Assembly: GCA_947455205.1 (NCBI GenBank)
Contig: CANGNF010000006.1
Span: 87,992 to 151,991 of the forward strand
DNA from: Acetobacteraceae bacterium
GTDB lineage: Bacteria; Pseudomonadota; Alphaproteobacteria; Acetobacterales; Acetobacteraceae
Direction: 5' to 3'
Length of the DNA stretch: 64,000 nt
The translations under genes and the position numbers were made by a program. Of this stretch, positions 43,301 through 51,221 are shown one piece after another; position 1 is the first letter of the stretch; every line of letters starts with the position of its first letter. The notes under the pieces are model-generated. The model searched no databases. It saw only the letters and a program-made list of their open reading frames with translations, and was not told where the DNA came from.

Positions 43301-44286
43301 GCGGCCTCGAAGCCCGGGGGCGTGGGCAGGCCGGCATGGCACAGGCACAGCGCCTTGAACAGTTGCCCCATGGCCTCCGGCGCCACCAGGCGCTGCGCCG
43401 CCGAAAGCACCTCTCCCGCCTGGCGCGGATTGTCGCGCGCCAGCACCGCGGCGCGGGAAACCAGCCCCAGCCGTTGCAGGAACAGCCCCTGCGGCAGCGG
43501 GCCATGGCTGGCGGCCCCGGCCTTGGCGGCGGCGCGGGCACAGGCGGCGAAGTCGACATGCGCGGTCAAATCCACGCTGCCCGGTTCGGCCAGCGGTTCC
43601 GCCCGGCCATGCGCGTGCATGGCCTGCAGGCTGTCGCCCAGCCCGCTTGCCGCCGGGCCGTAGTCCAGGAACAGCGCCGCGCCGGGGGCGTGACGGAAGC
43701 GCTCCGCCAGGCGGGTGCAGAGCGCCAGGGCCGGCTCGCAGACCTCCTGCACCGCGCCCTCCGGCGCCACCGCCGGCAGGGCAGGGTGGCCGCCGGGCAA
43801 CTCGATGAAGGCGCCGTCCTGCACATGGCGCTCGACCCAGCCGCCGCCACGGCGGACGAATTGGCGGATCGGCAGCGCGTCCAGGAACTCGTTGGCCAGG
43901 ATGATCGCGGGGCCCGGCGGCAGGCTCTCCAGCCCGTCATGCCAGCTGGCGCCCGGTACCTTGCGGGCCTGGGCCTGGCGCAGCACCGGGCTCTGCTCCA
44001 CGAAGTGGACCGAGAGCGCCGCCCGGAACGCCGGCAGCATGGCCGCCGCCCGCAGCGCATCGGCCATCAGCGTGCCGCGGCCGGGGCCCAACTCCACCAG
44101 CAGCACCTGGCCGGGCGCGCCCATCAGCTGCCAGGTCACCGCCGCCCACAGCCCCAGGCATTCGCCGAAGACCTGGGAGATCTCCGGCGCGGTGGTGAAG
44201 TCCCCCTTGGCGCCGAACGGGTCGCGGCTGCCATAATAGGCCGCCACCGCGCGGCCCATGAAGTGGTCCAGCCGCTCGGCGCTCAC
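43297..44286 (-). CDS. SAM-dependent methyltransferase, MidA/NDUFAF7 family
   Basis: A 329-aa protein of the COG1565 family, which includes mitochondrial NDUFAF7, an arginine methyltransferase for complex I assembly. It has GDFTTAPEISQVFGECLGLWA, the SAM-binding VELGPGRGTLMADALR, HFVEQSPVLRQAQ, ILANEFLDALPIRQFV and ALFLDYGPAASG. Translation starts at a GTG overlapping the lgt stop, and the stop overlaps the pgeF start, giving a tightly coupled lgt-midA-pgeF run. The upstream open frame inside lgt is a shadow. Confidence 0.9.
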   Translation of the reverse strand: MSAERLDHFMGRAVAAYYGSRDPFGAKGDFTTAPEISQVFGECLGLWAAVTWQLMGAPGQVLLVELGPGRGTLMADALRAAAMLPAFRAALSVHFVEQSPVLRQAQARKVPGASWHDGLESLPPGPAIILANEFLDALPIRQFVRRGGGWVERHVQDGAFIELPGGHPALPAVAPEGAVQEVCEPALALCTRLAERFRHAPGAALFLDYGPAASGLGDSLQAMHAHGRAEPLAEPGSVDLTAHVDFAACARAAAKAGAASHGPLPQGLFLQRLGLVSRAAVLARDNPRQAGEVLSAAQRLVAPEAMGQLFKALCLCHAGLPTPPGFEAA

Positions 44287-45080
44287 GCCCTGGCCCGGGA
44301 CCGCAGGACCAGCCAGCCGCCCAGCAGCACCATGGGCACGGACAGCACCTGCCCCATGGTCGCGCCGGCGAACAGGAAGCCCAGATGCGCGTCCGGCTGG
44401 CGGAAGAACTCGCCGATGATGCGCGCCACGCCGTAGCCGGCGATGAACACCCCGGCCAGGAAGCCGCGCCGCGCCCGCAGCGCCGGCACCCGCACCAGCC
44501 CCTGCAGCAGCAGGAACAGCACGATCCCTTCCATCCCCGCCTGGTACAGCTGGGAAGGATGCCGCGGCTCCGGCCCGCCGGTGGGGAACACCATGGCCCA
44601 GGGCACGTCGGGCGCCACCCGGCCCCACAGTTCGCCATTCACGAAGTTGGCGCAGCGCCCGAGGAACAGCCCCAGCGGCACCACCGTGGCCAGCCGGTCG
44701 CCGAAGGCGATGAAGTCGATCCTCTGCTGCCGGCAGTACAGCCACAGCGCCACGATCACGCCCAGCGCGCCGCCATGGAAGCTCATGCCGCCGCCCCAGA
44801 CCGCCAGGATCTCCAGCGGATGGAACAGGTAGTAGCCGGGCCGGTAGAACAGCACGTAGCCCAGCCGCCCGCCCAGCACGATGCCCAGCGTGGCCCAGGT
44901 GACGAAGTCGTCCACCTGCTGCCGGGTCGCCACCACCTGGGGCAGCGCCACCAGGCGCAGCATCAGCCGCCAGCCCAGCACGATGCCGACAATGTAGGCC
45001 AGCGCGTACCAGCGGATGGCGATGGGCCCGATCTGCACCAGCGTCGGGTCGATCATCGGGAAGGGTATGGCGAACAGCAT
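44283..45080 (-). CDS. lgt: prolipoprotein diacylglyceryl transferase
   Basis: Integral inner-membrane enzyme that attaches diacylglycerol to the lipobox cysteine of prolipoproteins. The 265-aa protein has about seven hydrophobic segments and the family signature GLFLGRCANFVNGELWGR. Also present are SFHGGALGVIVALW (the essential HGGL-like motif) and RHPSQLYQAGMEGI. The first residues MLFAIPFPMIDPTLVQIG match the family start. It is 16 bases beyond hldD and overlaps the methyltransferase start. Confidence 0.96.
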   Translation of the reverse strand: MLFAIPFPMIDPTLVQIGPIAIRWYALAYIVGIVLGWRLMLRLVALPQVVATRQQVDDFVTWATLGIVLGGRLGYVLFYRPGYYLFHPLEILAVWGGGMSFHGGALGVIVALWLYCRQQRIDFIAFGDRLATVVPLGLFLGRCANFVNGELWGRVAPDVPWAMVFPTGGPEPRHPSQLYQAGMEGIVLFLLLQGLVRVPALRARRGFLAGVFIAGYGVARIIGEFFRQPDAHLGFLFAGATMGQVLSVPMVLLGGWLVLRSRARA

Positions 45081-45096
45081 GGTCAGCGGGTCTCCT

Positions 45097-46077
45097 TCAC
45101 CGGTAGGGGTCCGCCTGCATCAGGAAGTCCTGCACATAGCGCCGCACGCCATCCTCCAGCGTGGTGGACTGGCCGTTCCAGCCGGCCGCGCGCAGCCGGT
45201 CGATGGGGGCTTCGGTGAAGTACTGGTACTTGCCCTTCAGGTCGTCCGGCATGTCGATGAAGCGGATGTCCGGCGCCCGCCCCATGGCGGCGAACATGGC
45301 ATTGACCAGGTCCAGGAAGCTGCGGGCACGGCCGCTGCCGATGTTGAACAGGCCGGACGCCTTGGGGTTATCCAGCAGCCACAGCATCGCCGCCACGCAG
45401 TCGTCCACATGCACGAAGTCGCGCATCTGCTGGCCGTCCGCCACACCCGTGCGGTCGCTGCGGAACAGCGTGGCCGGGTTGCCCTGCATCACCTGCTGGA
45501 ACTTGCCGTAGACCACGCTGGCCATGCGGCCCTTGTGATACTCGTTGGGCCCATAGACATTGAAGAAGCGCAGCCCCGCCCATTGCGGCGGCGCCGGGGC
45601 GCGGCGGCGCACCAGCTCACACACCCGGCGGTCGAAGGCCAGCTTGGACCAGCCATACAGGTTCAGCGGCCGCAGCTTCGCCAGCGCCTCCGGCGTGAAG
45701 GCGTCGTCGAAGCCCTGGTCGCCATCGCCATAGGTGGCGGCCGAGCTGGCATAGATGAACGGCAGCTTGCGCGACGCGCATTCGCCCCACAGCCACAGCG
45801 GCAGCATCAGGTTCTGCGCCACCACCTCGTCGGCATCCGTTGCCGTGGTGGCGCTGATGGCGCCCATGTGCAGCACCGCCTGCACCGGCGGATGGCGCGC
45901 CCAGAAGGTTTCCAGCTCCTCCGGCGGGATCACCCCCGCCACCGGGTGATGCGCCAGGTTGCGCCACTTGTCGTCGTGGCCCAGCCGGTCCACCACCATC
46001 ACCTCGGCCCCCCGGGCACAAAGCGCGGCAACCAGGTTGGAGCCGATGAAACCAGCACCGCCGGTGACCAGATACAT
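45097..46077 (-). CDS. hldD: ADP-glyceromanno-heptose 6-epimerase
   Basis: NADP-dependent SDR-type epimerase making ADP-L-glycero-D-manno-heptose for the lipopolysaccharide inner core. The 326-aa protein has TGGAGFIGSNL at residues 5-15, the SSAATYG catalytic-serine motif, YGWSK (Tyr141/Lys145) and FFNVYGPNEYHKGRMASVV. The C-terminus has the family's FTEAPIDRLRAAGW. It is first in the minus-strand group, divergent from ubiK across 113 bp. Confidence 0.94.
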   Translation of the reverse strand: MYLVTGGAGFIGSNLVAALCARGAEVMVVDRLGHDDKWRNLAHHPVAGVIPPEELETFWARHPPVQAVLHMGAISATTATDADEVVAQNLMLPLWLWGECASRKLPFIYASSAATYGDGDQGFDDAFTPEALAKLRPLNLYGWSKLAFDRRVCELVRRRAPAPPQWAGLRFFNVYGPNEYHKGRMASVVYGKFQQVMQGNPATLFRSDRTGVADGQQMRDFVHVDDCVAAMLWLLDNPKASGLFNIGSGRARSFLDLVNAMFAAMGRAPDIRFIDMPDDLKGKYQYFTEAPIDRLRAAGWNGQSTTLEDGVRRYVQDFLMQADPYR

Positions 46078-46190
46078 GGGGTTCGAGCCTCACTGGGCGG
46101 CTGCCTTGCGGCGCGCCGAAGGGGGCGACATTGCGCCGGTGCGGCCGGCGGTATAGGCCCCCCTCGCAAGCCGGGGCAAGGAGAGCGGTG

Positions 46191-46571
46191 ATGAGCGAAT
46201 CCAGTGGTAGCGGCAGCAGCGGCGGCACCGGGCGCAAGCGCGGCGGCCTGTTCGACGACCTGGCCGGCGTGGCCGGCGGCGCCTTCTCGGCCCTGGCCGG
46301 GGTGCGGAACGAGGCCGAGGCCATGGCGCGCAGCCAGGCCGACCAGATGATCCAGCGGCTGGACCTGGTGAAGCGCGAGGACCTGGACGCGGCGATGGAA
46401 GTGGCCCGCCGCGCCAGCGACGCGGTGGCGGCGCTGGAAGCCCGGGTGGTGGCGCTGGAAGCGCATATCGCAGGCAGCTCGCAGTCGGCGCCGGAGGCCG
46501 GCTCGGCCGCCGCGGCGGAAACCCTGCCCCCGGCGGACCCCGCGCAGGAAGGCACCGACGACGGCGCCTAG
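46191..46571 (+). CDS. ubiK: ubiquinone biosynthesis accessory factor UbiK (BMFP family)
   Basis: A 126-aa coiled-coil protein that assists the soluble Ubi complex in late ubiquinone steps. The core is FDDLAGVAGGAFSALAGVR followed by AMARSQADQMIQRLDLVKRE and a heptad segment DAAMEVARRASDAVAALEARVVALE (quoted to show the coiled coil). Ser/Gly-rich and Ala/Pro-rich tails flank it. I chose the ATG at 46191 with AAGGAGAG upstream. It is monocistronic or followed by a distant gene. Confidence 0.85.
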   Translation: MSESSGSGSSGGTGRKRGGLFDDLAGVAGGAFSALAGVRNEAEAMARSQADQMIQRLDLVKREDLDAAMEVARRASDAVAALEARVVALEAHIAGSSQSAPEAGSAAAAETLPPADPAQEGTDDGA

Positions 46572-46623
46572 CCCCTGCTGCGGCACAGCATGCCCCGGCA
46601 ACGAACCCCTGGCTGGAACATAA

Positions 46624-46716
46624 CCTGATTCATCGTTGAATCAGGGGCTTGCGGCGCGGAGTTGGAGTTGCGTAGTCTACCCCTGGTGGTCGATTCGCGC
46701 TGACGACGCAAGACTC
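46624..46716. promoter_or_regulatory. palindrome and cluster of four GANTC sites upstream of the YbjN-like gene
   Basis: CCTGATTCA (46624-46632) and TGAATCAGG (46637-46645) form a perfect 9-bp inverted repeat with a TCGT centre. GANTC, the CcrM methylation site of alphaproteobacteria, occurs at 46627, 46638, 46692 and 46712, within the 221-bp gap upstream of the start at 46793. Such clusters can mark cell-cycle-regulated (GcrA/CcrM) promoters; this is inference. Confidence 0.45.
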
Positions 46717-46792
46717 GGTAGCGGGATGCATCCCGCCGCGCCGGGCCGCGTTGCAGGCCGGCAGGGCCGCAACAGGGAAGAGGAGGTGCCGC

Positions 46793-47296
46793 ATGTCCGG
46801 CTTGCTGGCCCTTGAGCGTGAGCGCGCGGCAAACCCGCTCGACGTGATCGAACAGATCATCGGCGCCAATGAATGGACCTTCGAGCGCCGCTCGGATGGC
46901 GAGATGGCCGCCGCCGCGCCGGGCAAGTGGTGCGACTACGGCCTGTTCTTTTCCTGGTCCCAGGAAATCAGCGCCATGCACTTCTCCTGCGCCTTCGACC
47001 TGAAGGTGCCGGCCGGCCGCCGCGACAAGCTGTTCGAGCTGCTGTCCCTGGCCAATGAGAAGCTGTGGATCGGCCATTTCGGGCTGGAGAGCGAGGAGGG
47101 CGTACCGGTGTTCCGCCACTCCGTGCTGCTGCGCGGCGCCCCCGGTGCCAGTGCGGAAAGCCTGGAGGACATGGTGGATATCGCGCTGACCGAATGCGAG
47201 CGCTTCTTCCCCGCCTTCCAGTTCGTGCTGTGGGGCGGCAAGGCCCCGGCCGAGGCGCTGCAGGCCGCCATGCTGGATTGCGTCGGCGAGGCGTGA
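46793..47296 (+). CDS. YbjN domain-containing protein
   Basis: A 167-aa protein of the YbjN family, related in fold to type III secretion chaperones and of uncertain function. It has NPLDVIEQIIGANEWTFERR, the WCDYGLFFSWSQEISAMHFSCAFDL strand pattern, and LANEKLWIGHFGLESEEGVPVFRHSVLLRG (typical of alphaproteobacterial members). It ends with the MVDIALTECERFFPAFQFVLWGGK helix. The ATG at 46793 has a perfect AGGAGG site. The long upstream region carries a palindrome and GANTC sites. Confidence 0.85.
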   Translation: MSGLLALERERAANPLDVIEQIIGANEWTFERRSDGEMAAAAPGKWCDYGLFFSWSQEISAMHFSCAFDLKVPAGRRDKLFELLSLANEKLWIGHFGLESEEGVPVFRHSVLLRGAPGASAESLEDMVDIALTECERFFPAFQFVLWGGKAPAEALQAAMLDCVGEA

Positions 47297-47331
47297 GGCG
47301 CTAACCCTTGGGCGACCAAGGGGGAACCGCG

Positions 47332-48147
47332 ATGACCGAGACCAAACTGCCGCCGTTGCTGCTGGTAGGCTGCGGCAAGATGGGCGGCGCCATGCTGGCC
47401 GGCTGGCTGGAGCAGGGCCTGGCCGAGGCCGTGGTGGTCGAGCCCTACGCCGCCTCCGCCGCCAAATTTGCCGGCCGCGTCACCGTGGTGCCGGACGCCG
47501 CCGCCATTCCCGCCGGCTTCACCCCGGGCGTTGTCGTCCTGGCGATCAAGCCGCAGGAGGCCGCGGCCACCCTGCCGCACTACGCCCGCTTCGCCGCCAC
47601 CGGGGCGCTGGTCGTCTCCATCATGGCCGGGCGCAACGTGGCGGGCATGCAGGCGCTGCTGGGCGCCGGCGCCGCCGTGGTGCGGGCCATGCCGAACACC
47701 CCGGCCGCGGTCGGCCAGGGCTATACCTGCTGCTTCGCCTCCACCGCGGTCACGCCGGCGCAGCGCGCCCTGGCGGACCGGCTGCTCACCGCCGTCGGCC
47801 TGGTGGACTGGGTGGAGGAGGAGGCGCTGATCGACCCGGTCACTGCCGTCTCCGGCGGCGGCCCGGCCTATGTCTTCCTGCTGGCGGAGGTGCTGGAGCA
47901 GGCCGCCCTGGCCCAGGGCCTGCCGCCCGCCCTGGCCCGCCGCATGGCCCGCGCCACCGTCTCCGGCAGCGGCGCCCTGCTGGCCGCCAGCCCGGAGGAC
48001 AGCGCCCAGCTGCGCGTCAACGTGACCAGCCCCAAGGGCACCACGGAACGCGCGCTGAACGTGCTGATGGCGCCCGACGCCTGGCCCCGGCTGATGCAGG
48101 ATGCCATCGCCGCCGCCACCGCCCGCTCGCGTGAACTGGCGGGATAG
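47332..48147 (+). CDS. proC: pyrroline-5-carboxylate reductase
   Basis: Last step of proline synthesis, reducing P5C with NAD(P)H. The 271-aa protein has the Rossmann start LLLVGCGKMGGAMLAGWLEQG, VVVLAIKPQ, VRAMPNTPAAVGQG and the C-terminal signature VTAVSGGGPAYVFLLAEVLEQAA with LRVNVTSPKGTTERAL. I started at the ATG at 47332 with AAGGGGGA upstream rather than an in-frame TTG 24 bases earlier. The TetR-like gene follows after 24 bases and may be in the same transcript. Confidence 0.95.
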   Translation: MTETKLPPLLLVGCGKMGGAMLAGWLEQGLAEAVVVEPYAASAAKFAGRVTVVPDAAAIPAGFTPGVVVLAIKPQEAAATLPHYARFAATGALVVSIMAGRNVAGMQALLGAGAAVVRAMPNTPAAVGQGYTCCFASTAVTPAQRALADRLLTAVGLVDWVEEEALIDPVTAVSGGGPAYVFLLAEVLEQAALAQGLPPALARRMARATVSGSGALLAASPEDSAQLRVNVTSPKGTTERALNVLMAPDAWPRLMQDAIAAATARSRELAG

Positions 48148-48171
48148 GGCAGGCCGCCCTACATAGGGCGG

Positions 48172-48777
48172 ATGGACACCGACACCGAGACGAAGCTGGT
48201 CGCCGCCCTGTGGCAGGTTGTGGCGGCGGAGGGCTGGCAGGGCCTGACCATGCACCGGCTGGCCGGCGCCGCCGGGCTGCCGCTGGCCGAGGTGCGCCGC
48301 CTGGTCCCCTCCCGCCTGCATCTGCTGAAGCTGCATGGCCGGGCGATGGACGCCGCGGCGCTGGCCAGTGGCGGCACCCCGCAGGGCAGCCCGCGGGACC
48401 GGGTGTTCGACGTGCTGATGCGCCGGATCGACGCCATGCAGCCGCACCGCGCCGGCCTGCTGCGCCTGTTCGAGGATGTGAAGCGCGACCCGCTGCTGGG
48501 CCTGCTGCTGCTGGCGGAACTGCCGGGCTCCATGGCCTGGATGCTGGAGGCCGCCGGGCTTTCCCCCGCCGGCCTGCCCGGCCTGCTGCGGGTGAAGGGC
48601 ACCACCGCGGTCTGGCTGGCCACCGTGCGCGCCTGGGCGAATGACGAGACGCAGGACCTGGCGCCCACCATGGCGGCGCTGGACAAGGCGCTGGATCAGG
48701 CCGAGCGGGTTGCCCGCACCCTGCGGCTGGACCCCGGCGACGACCTGCCGGAGGCGACGGTACCGATCACGCAGTGA
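48172..48777 (+). CDS. TetR-family-like regulator
   Basis: A 201-aa protein. The N-terminal ~50 residues (ETKLVAALWQVVAAEGWQGLTMHRLAGAAGLPLAEVRRLVPS) form a TetR-type helix-turn-helix. The rest is all-helical (RVFDVLMRRIDAMQPHRAGLLRLFEDVKRDPLL, AVWLATVRAWANDETQDLAPTMAALDKALDQAE). The C-terminal part also resembles COQ9/RpsU-divergently-transcribed proteins, which share the TetR fold, so DNA binding is likely but not certain. It follows proC and precedes the phasin gene. Confidence 0.75.
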   Translation: MDTDTETKLVAALWQVVAAEGWQGLTMHRLAGAAGLPLAEVRRLVPSRLHLLKLHGRAMDAAALASGGTPQGSPRDRVFDVLMRRIDAMQPHRAGLLRLFEDVKRDPLLGLLLLAELPGSMAWMLEAAGLSPAGLPGLLRVKGTTAVWLATVRAWANDETQDLAPTMAALDKALDQAERVARTLRLDPGDDLPEATVPITQ

Positions 48778-48780
48778 TTA

Positions 48781-48795
48781 TGTTGCACTGCACAA
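48781..48795. promoter_or_regulatory. TTGCAnTGCA-type site upstream of the phasin gene
   Basis: TGTTGCACTGCACAA holds TGCA-C-TGCA with near-symmetric flanks, 73 bp upstream of the phasin start and followed by an A-rich stretch. Similar TGCA-rich palindromes upstream of phasin genes are bound by the PHB-responsive repressor PhaR/PhbF in other proteobacteria. Assignment is by analogy. Confidence 0.5.
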
Positions 48796-48867
48796 AAACC
48801 TTTTGACCGCGAGGGTACCGCCACCTAACTTGCCGCTCCAGCGGGCATATGCCCATGGAGAGATACA

Positions 48868-49290
48868 ATGGCCCTCACCCCCGATTTCGACGTCATGAAG
48901 GCCCTGGCCGACTTCAAGGTGCCGGGGATGCCGGATGTGGAGGCGCTCGCCGCCGCCCAGCGCAAGAACCTGGAAGCGCTGTCGGCCGCCAACCGCATCG
49001 CGCTGGAAGGCGCCCAGGCCGTGGCCCGCCGCCACATGGAGATCCTGCAGCAGTCGGCCAGCGAGCTGACCGAGGCCTTCAAGTCCTTCGGCAGCCAGGA
49101 AGCGCCGCAGGCCAAGGCCGCGCGCCAGGCGGAGCTGCTGAAGTCCGGCTACGAGAAGGCCGTCTCCAACATGAAGGAGATCGCCGACCTGATCCAGAAG
49201 TCCAATGCCGAGGCGCTGGGCCTGCTGAACACGCGCTTCACCGAGGCGCTGGACGAGGTCAAGACCATCGTCAACAAGCCGGGCACCTGA
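48868..49290 (+). CDS. phasin-family protein (polyhydroxyalkanoate granule-associated)
   Basis: A 140-aa amphipathic-helical protein that coats polyhydroxyalkanoate granules. The family core is PGMPDVEALAAAQRKNLEALSAANRIALEGAQAVARRHMEIL (in two helices), then a helical segment with LLKSGYEKAVSNMKEIADLIQKSNAEALGLLNTRF. It has a good GGAGAG ribosome site. A TGCA-rich palindrome upstream suggests control by a PHB-sensing repressor. No PHA synthase is in the window. Confidence 0.93.
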   Translation: MALTPDFDVMKALADFKVPGMPDVEALAAAQRKNLEALSAANRIALEGAQAVARRHMEILQQSASELTEAFKSFGSQEAPQAKAARQAELLKSGYEKAVSNMKEIADLIQKSNAEALGLLNTRFTEALDEVKTIVNKPGT

Positions 49291-49296
49291 CCCGCG

Positions 49297-49316
49297 CCGG
49301 GGGCAGCCGCCCCCGG
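49297..49316 (+). terminator. hairpin after the phasin gene
   Basis: CCGGGGGC (49297-49304) and GCCCCCGG (49309-49316) pair perfectly around AGCC, 7 bases after the phasin stop. No U-tract follows. Confidence 0.5.
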
Positions 49317-49371
49317 TCACTCTGCGGCTGACCGTCGCCGGTGGCAGCACCGGCGGCGTTGTCGCGTGCAG

Positions 49372-49390
49372 GCGGGGCCTCAGGCCCCGC
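49372..49390 (-). terminator. hairpin at the 3' end of the DUF937 gene
   Basis: GCGGGGCC (49372-49379) and GGCCCCGC (49383-49390) pair around TCA. The stem spans the stop codon of the minus-strand DUF937 gene. Confidence 0.4.
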
Positions 49391-50006
49391 GCGACGGCCC
49401 GGCGCCGTCCAGCATCCCCCGCAGCTCCCCGGCCAGGGAAGCGTCCACCGGCTCGTCGGATTGCGGCAGGCGTCCCTGCGGCGTCAGCCGGTCCACCAGC
49501 CCCGGCATCACCTGCGCCACCGCGTCCAGCAGCGTGCCCCGGTCGGTGCCGGCATGGCGGGCCGCCTCGTCCACCGCGCCGGGGTCGAAGATCGGCTCCA
49601 GCTGCTGCGCCGAGGGCGCCTGGTTGGCCCCGGGGCCCACCCAGCTTTCCACATGGTCCGCCAGGCCGTGCTGCCGCGCCCCGGCCAGCAGCCCGCCCAG
49701 GCCGCCGAGCAGCCCGCCCAGCCCGCCACCCAGCAGGCCGCCGCCACCGCTGCCGCCGAACAACCCACCCAGCAGGCCACCAAGCCCGCCGCCGCCAAGC
49801 ACGCCGCCGCCCTGGTCGGCGCCGCCGGCCGCCTGGCCCCACGGACCCGCCGAAGCGCCGCCCGGCTGCGCCCCGCCCGGCGCCGGCTGCTGCCCGGCCT
49901 GGCCCGCCTGGGCATGCTTCATCAGTTGCTGCACCAGCAGGGCCACCGCCGCCAGCTTCAGCCCGCCGGAAAGCCCGCCTGCCAGGCCACCCCTGTTGTC
50001 GCTCAT
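49380..50006 (-). CDS. DUF937 / YidB-like glycine-rich protein
   Basis: A 208-aa protein. The N-terminus has a short hydrophobic helix (LKLAAVALLVQQLMKHAQ), then a long low-complexity region about 75-125 made almost entirely of Gly and Leu (repeats of GGLLGG). The C-terminal DUF937/YidB-like domain includes HVESWVGPGANQAPSAQQLEPIFDPGAVDEAARHAG (family part) and LLDAVAQVMPGLVDRLTPQGRLP. The function of YidB is unknown. I chose the ATG at 50006 (GGGAG upstream). Confidence 0.82.
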   Translation of the reverse strand: MSDNRGGLAGGLSGGLKLAAVALLVQQLMKHAQAGQAGQQPAPGGAQPGGASAGPWGQAAGGADQGGGVLGGGGLGGLLGGLFGGSGGGGLLGGGLGGLLGGLGGLLAGARQHGLADHVESWVGPGANQAPSAQQLEPIFDPGAVDEAARHAGTDRGTLLDAVAQVMPGLVDRLTPQGRLPQSDEPVDASLAGELRGMLDGAGPSRGA

Positions 50007-50127
50007 CCGCCACCACTCCCTGTGTCTGGAAGCGAGCGAACGCGCCAATGCCCCGGCTGTTGCGCCGGCGCGGAACCCGGCCGCCCGCCGGCGCTTATGC
50101 CAGCGCCATCAGCGGCGGGAGAGAACC

Positions 50128-50388
50128 ATGGGCTTGATCGGAACCATCATCATCGGCTTCCTGGCGGGGCTGGTCGCCAAATTCCTTCACCCCGGGCGCG
50201 ACCCCGGCGGCTTCATCATCACCACGCTGCTCGGGATCGTCGGCGCCGTGGTGGCGACCTATCTCGGCCAGGCCATCGGCTGGTACCGGGCGGGCGAGGG
50301 CGCCGGCTTCCTGGGGGCCGTGCTCGGCGCGGTCATCGTGCTGGCGGTCTACACCGCCATGGCCAGGCGCAACGTCGGCTCGGTCTGA
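50128..50388 (+). CDS. GlsB/YeaQ/YmgE-family small membrane protein
   Basis: An 86-aa protein with three hydrophobic segments of the transglycosylase-associated family: MGLIGTIIIGFLAGLVAKFL, GFIITTLLGIVGAVVATYLG and FLGAVLGAVIVLAVYTAMA. Family members are linked to envelope or acid stress. A GGGAGAG ribosome site precedes the ATG; the much longer open frame upstream is the opposite-strand shadow of the DUF937 gene. Confidence 0.9.
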   Translation: MGLIGTIIIGFLAGLVAKFLHPGRDPGGFIITTLLGIVGAVVATYLGQAIGWYRAGEGAGFLGAVLGAVIVLAVYTAMARRNVGSV

Positions 50389-50401
50389 CAAGGCGCGCGG
50401 A

Positions 50402-50421
50402 GGCCGGGGGCAACCCCGGCC
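50402..50421. terminator. bidirectional hairpin between GlsB-like and 41-codon genes
   Basis: GGCCGGGG (50402-50409) and CCCCGGCC (50414-50421) pair around GCAA in the 51-bp gap between convergent genes. Confidence 0.5.
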
Positions 50422-50439
50422 GGGCCGGGCGGCGTGGGG

Positions 50440-50565
50440 CTACAGCCGCACGCCCACCGTGCTGAAGTGGTCGGCCGCCTGCTGCTGGACCTTCAGGTCC
50501 AGCACCTGGGCGGCGACAAAGGCGATGACGATGGCGGCACACATGCCGGAAATCACGGCCTTCAT
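50440..50565 (-). CDS. 41-aa small protein coupled to mobA
   Basis: The product starts MKAVISGMCAAIVIAFVAAQ and continues VLDLKVQQQAADHFSTVGVRL: one membrane helix and a short polar tail. Its ATG shares a base with the mobA stop (TGATG), an AGGGGGA site lies 8 bases upstream, and codons end almost only in G/C. Not recognised; a single-span membrane microprotein is the best description. Confidence 0.6.
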   Translation of the reverse strand: MKAVISGMCAAIVIAFVAAQVLDLKVQQQAADHFSTVGVRL

Positions 50566-51221
50566 CAGGCATTCCCCCTGGGGTTTGGCATTCCAGGCAT
50601 ATGCGGTGCCGCTTGCGCCCGCGCAAGGATTTCTTCCGCCGCGGCCAAGTCCTCCGGCGCATTGGCGTTGAAGAAGGGGTCATGCGGCAGCGCTGGCCAT
50701 GCGGCCGTGGCGCAGCCGTGCCGGCCGGTCCAGCGATCAATCCTCCGTTCCCCCGCCAGCAGCGCCGCGCGCAGATCCTCGCGCAGCGCCACCGGCCACA
50801 GCCCCACCGGCGGATGCGTCTGCCCCTCGCTGGCGGCGCAGGCCAGCGGGGTGCCGGCCTGCTGCTGCGCCAGATGCAGCCGCGCCACCAGGTCCAGCGG
50901 CAGCAGCGGGCAATCCCCGGCGGCCGAGACCAGCCAGGCCACGCCGGGCCGCTCCACCGCCAGCCAGTCCAGCGCCGCCAATACGCCGGCCAGCGGCCCG
51001 GCGTAGTCCGGGATGCTGTCTGCCACCACCGGCAGCCCCCACTCGCTGAAGCGCGCCGGGTCGCCATTGGCGTTCAGCACCGTGCCGGCCACCTGCGGCG
51101 CCAGCCGGTCCAGCACATGCGCCAGCAGCGGGCGGCCGGCCAGCAGCCGCAACGGCTTGTCGCCGCCGCCCATCCGCCGCGCCAGCCCGCCGGCCAGCAC
51201 CACGCCATGCGTCGGCGGCAT
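50565..51221 (-). CDS. mobA: molybdenum cofactor guanylyltransferase
   Basis: Transfers GMP to molybdopterin to make the MGD cofactor of DMSO-reductase-family enzymes such as formate dehydrogenase. The 218-aa protein starts with the nucleotide-binding signature GVVLAGGLARRMGGGDKPL. It also has IPDYAGPLAGVLAAL and the metal-binding DCPLLPLDLVARL, and ends in DPFFNANAPEDLAAAEEIL. Two adjacent ATGs (51224 and 51221) overlap the fdhD stop; I chose the second for its spacing from GGAGG. Pairing with fdhD fits a formate dehydrogenase role. Confidence 0.93.
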   Translation of the reverse strand: MPPTHGVVLAGGLARRMGGGDKPLRLLAGRPLLAHVLDRLAPQVAGTVLNANGDPARFSEWGLPVVADSIPDYAGPLAGVLAALDWLAVERPGVAWLVSAAGDCPLLPLDLVARLHLAQQQAGTPLACAASEGQTHPPVGLWPVALREDLRAALLAGERRIDRWTGRHGCATAAWPALPHDPFFNANAPEDLAAAEEILARAQAAPHMPGMPNPRGNA

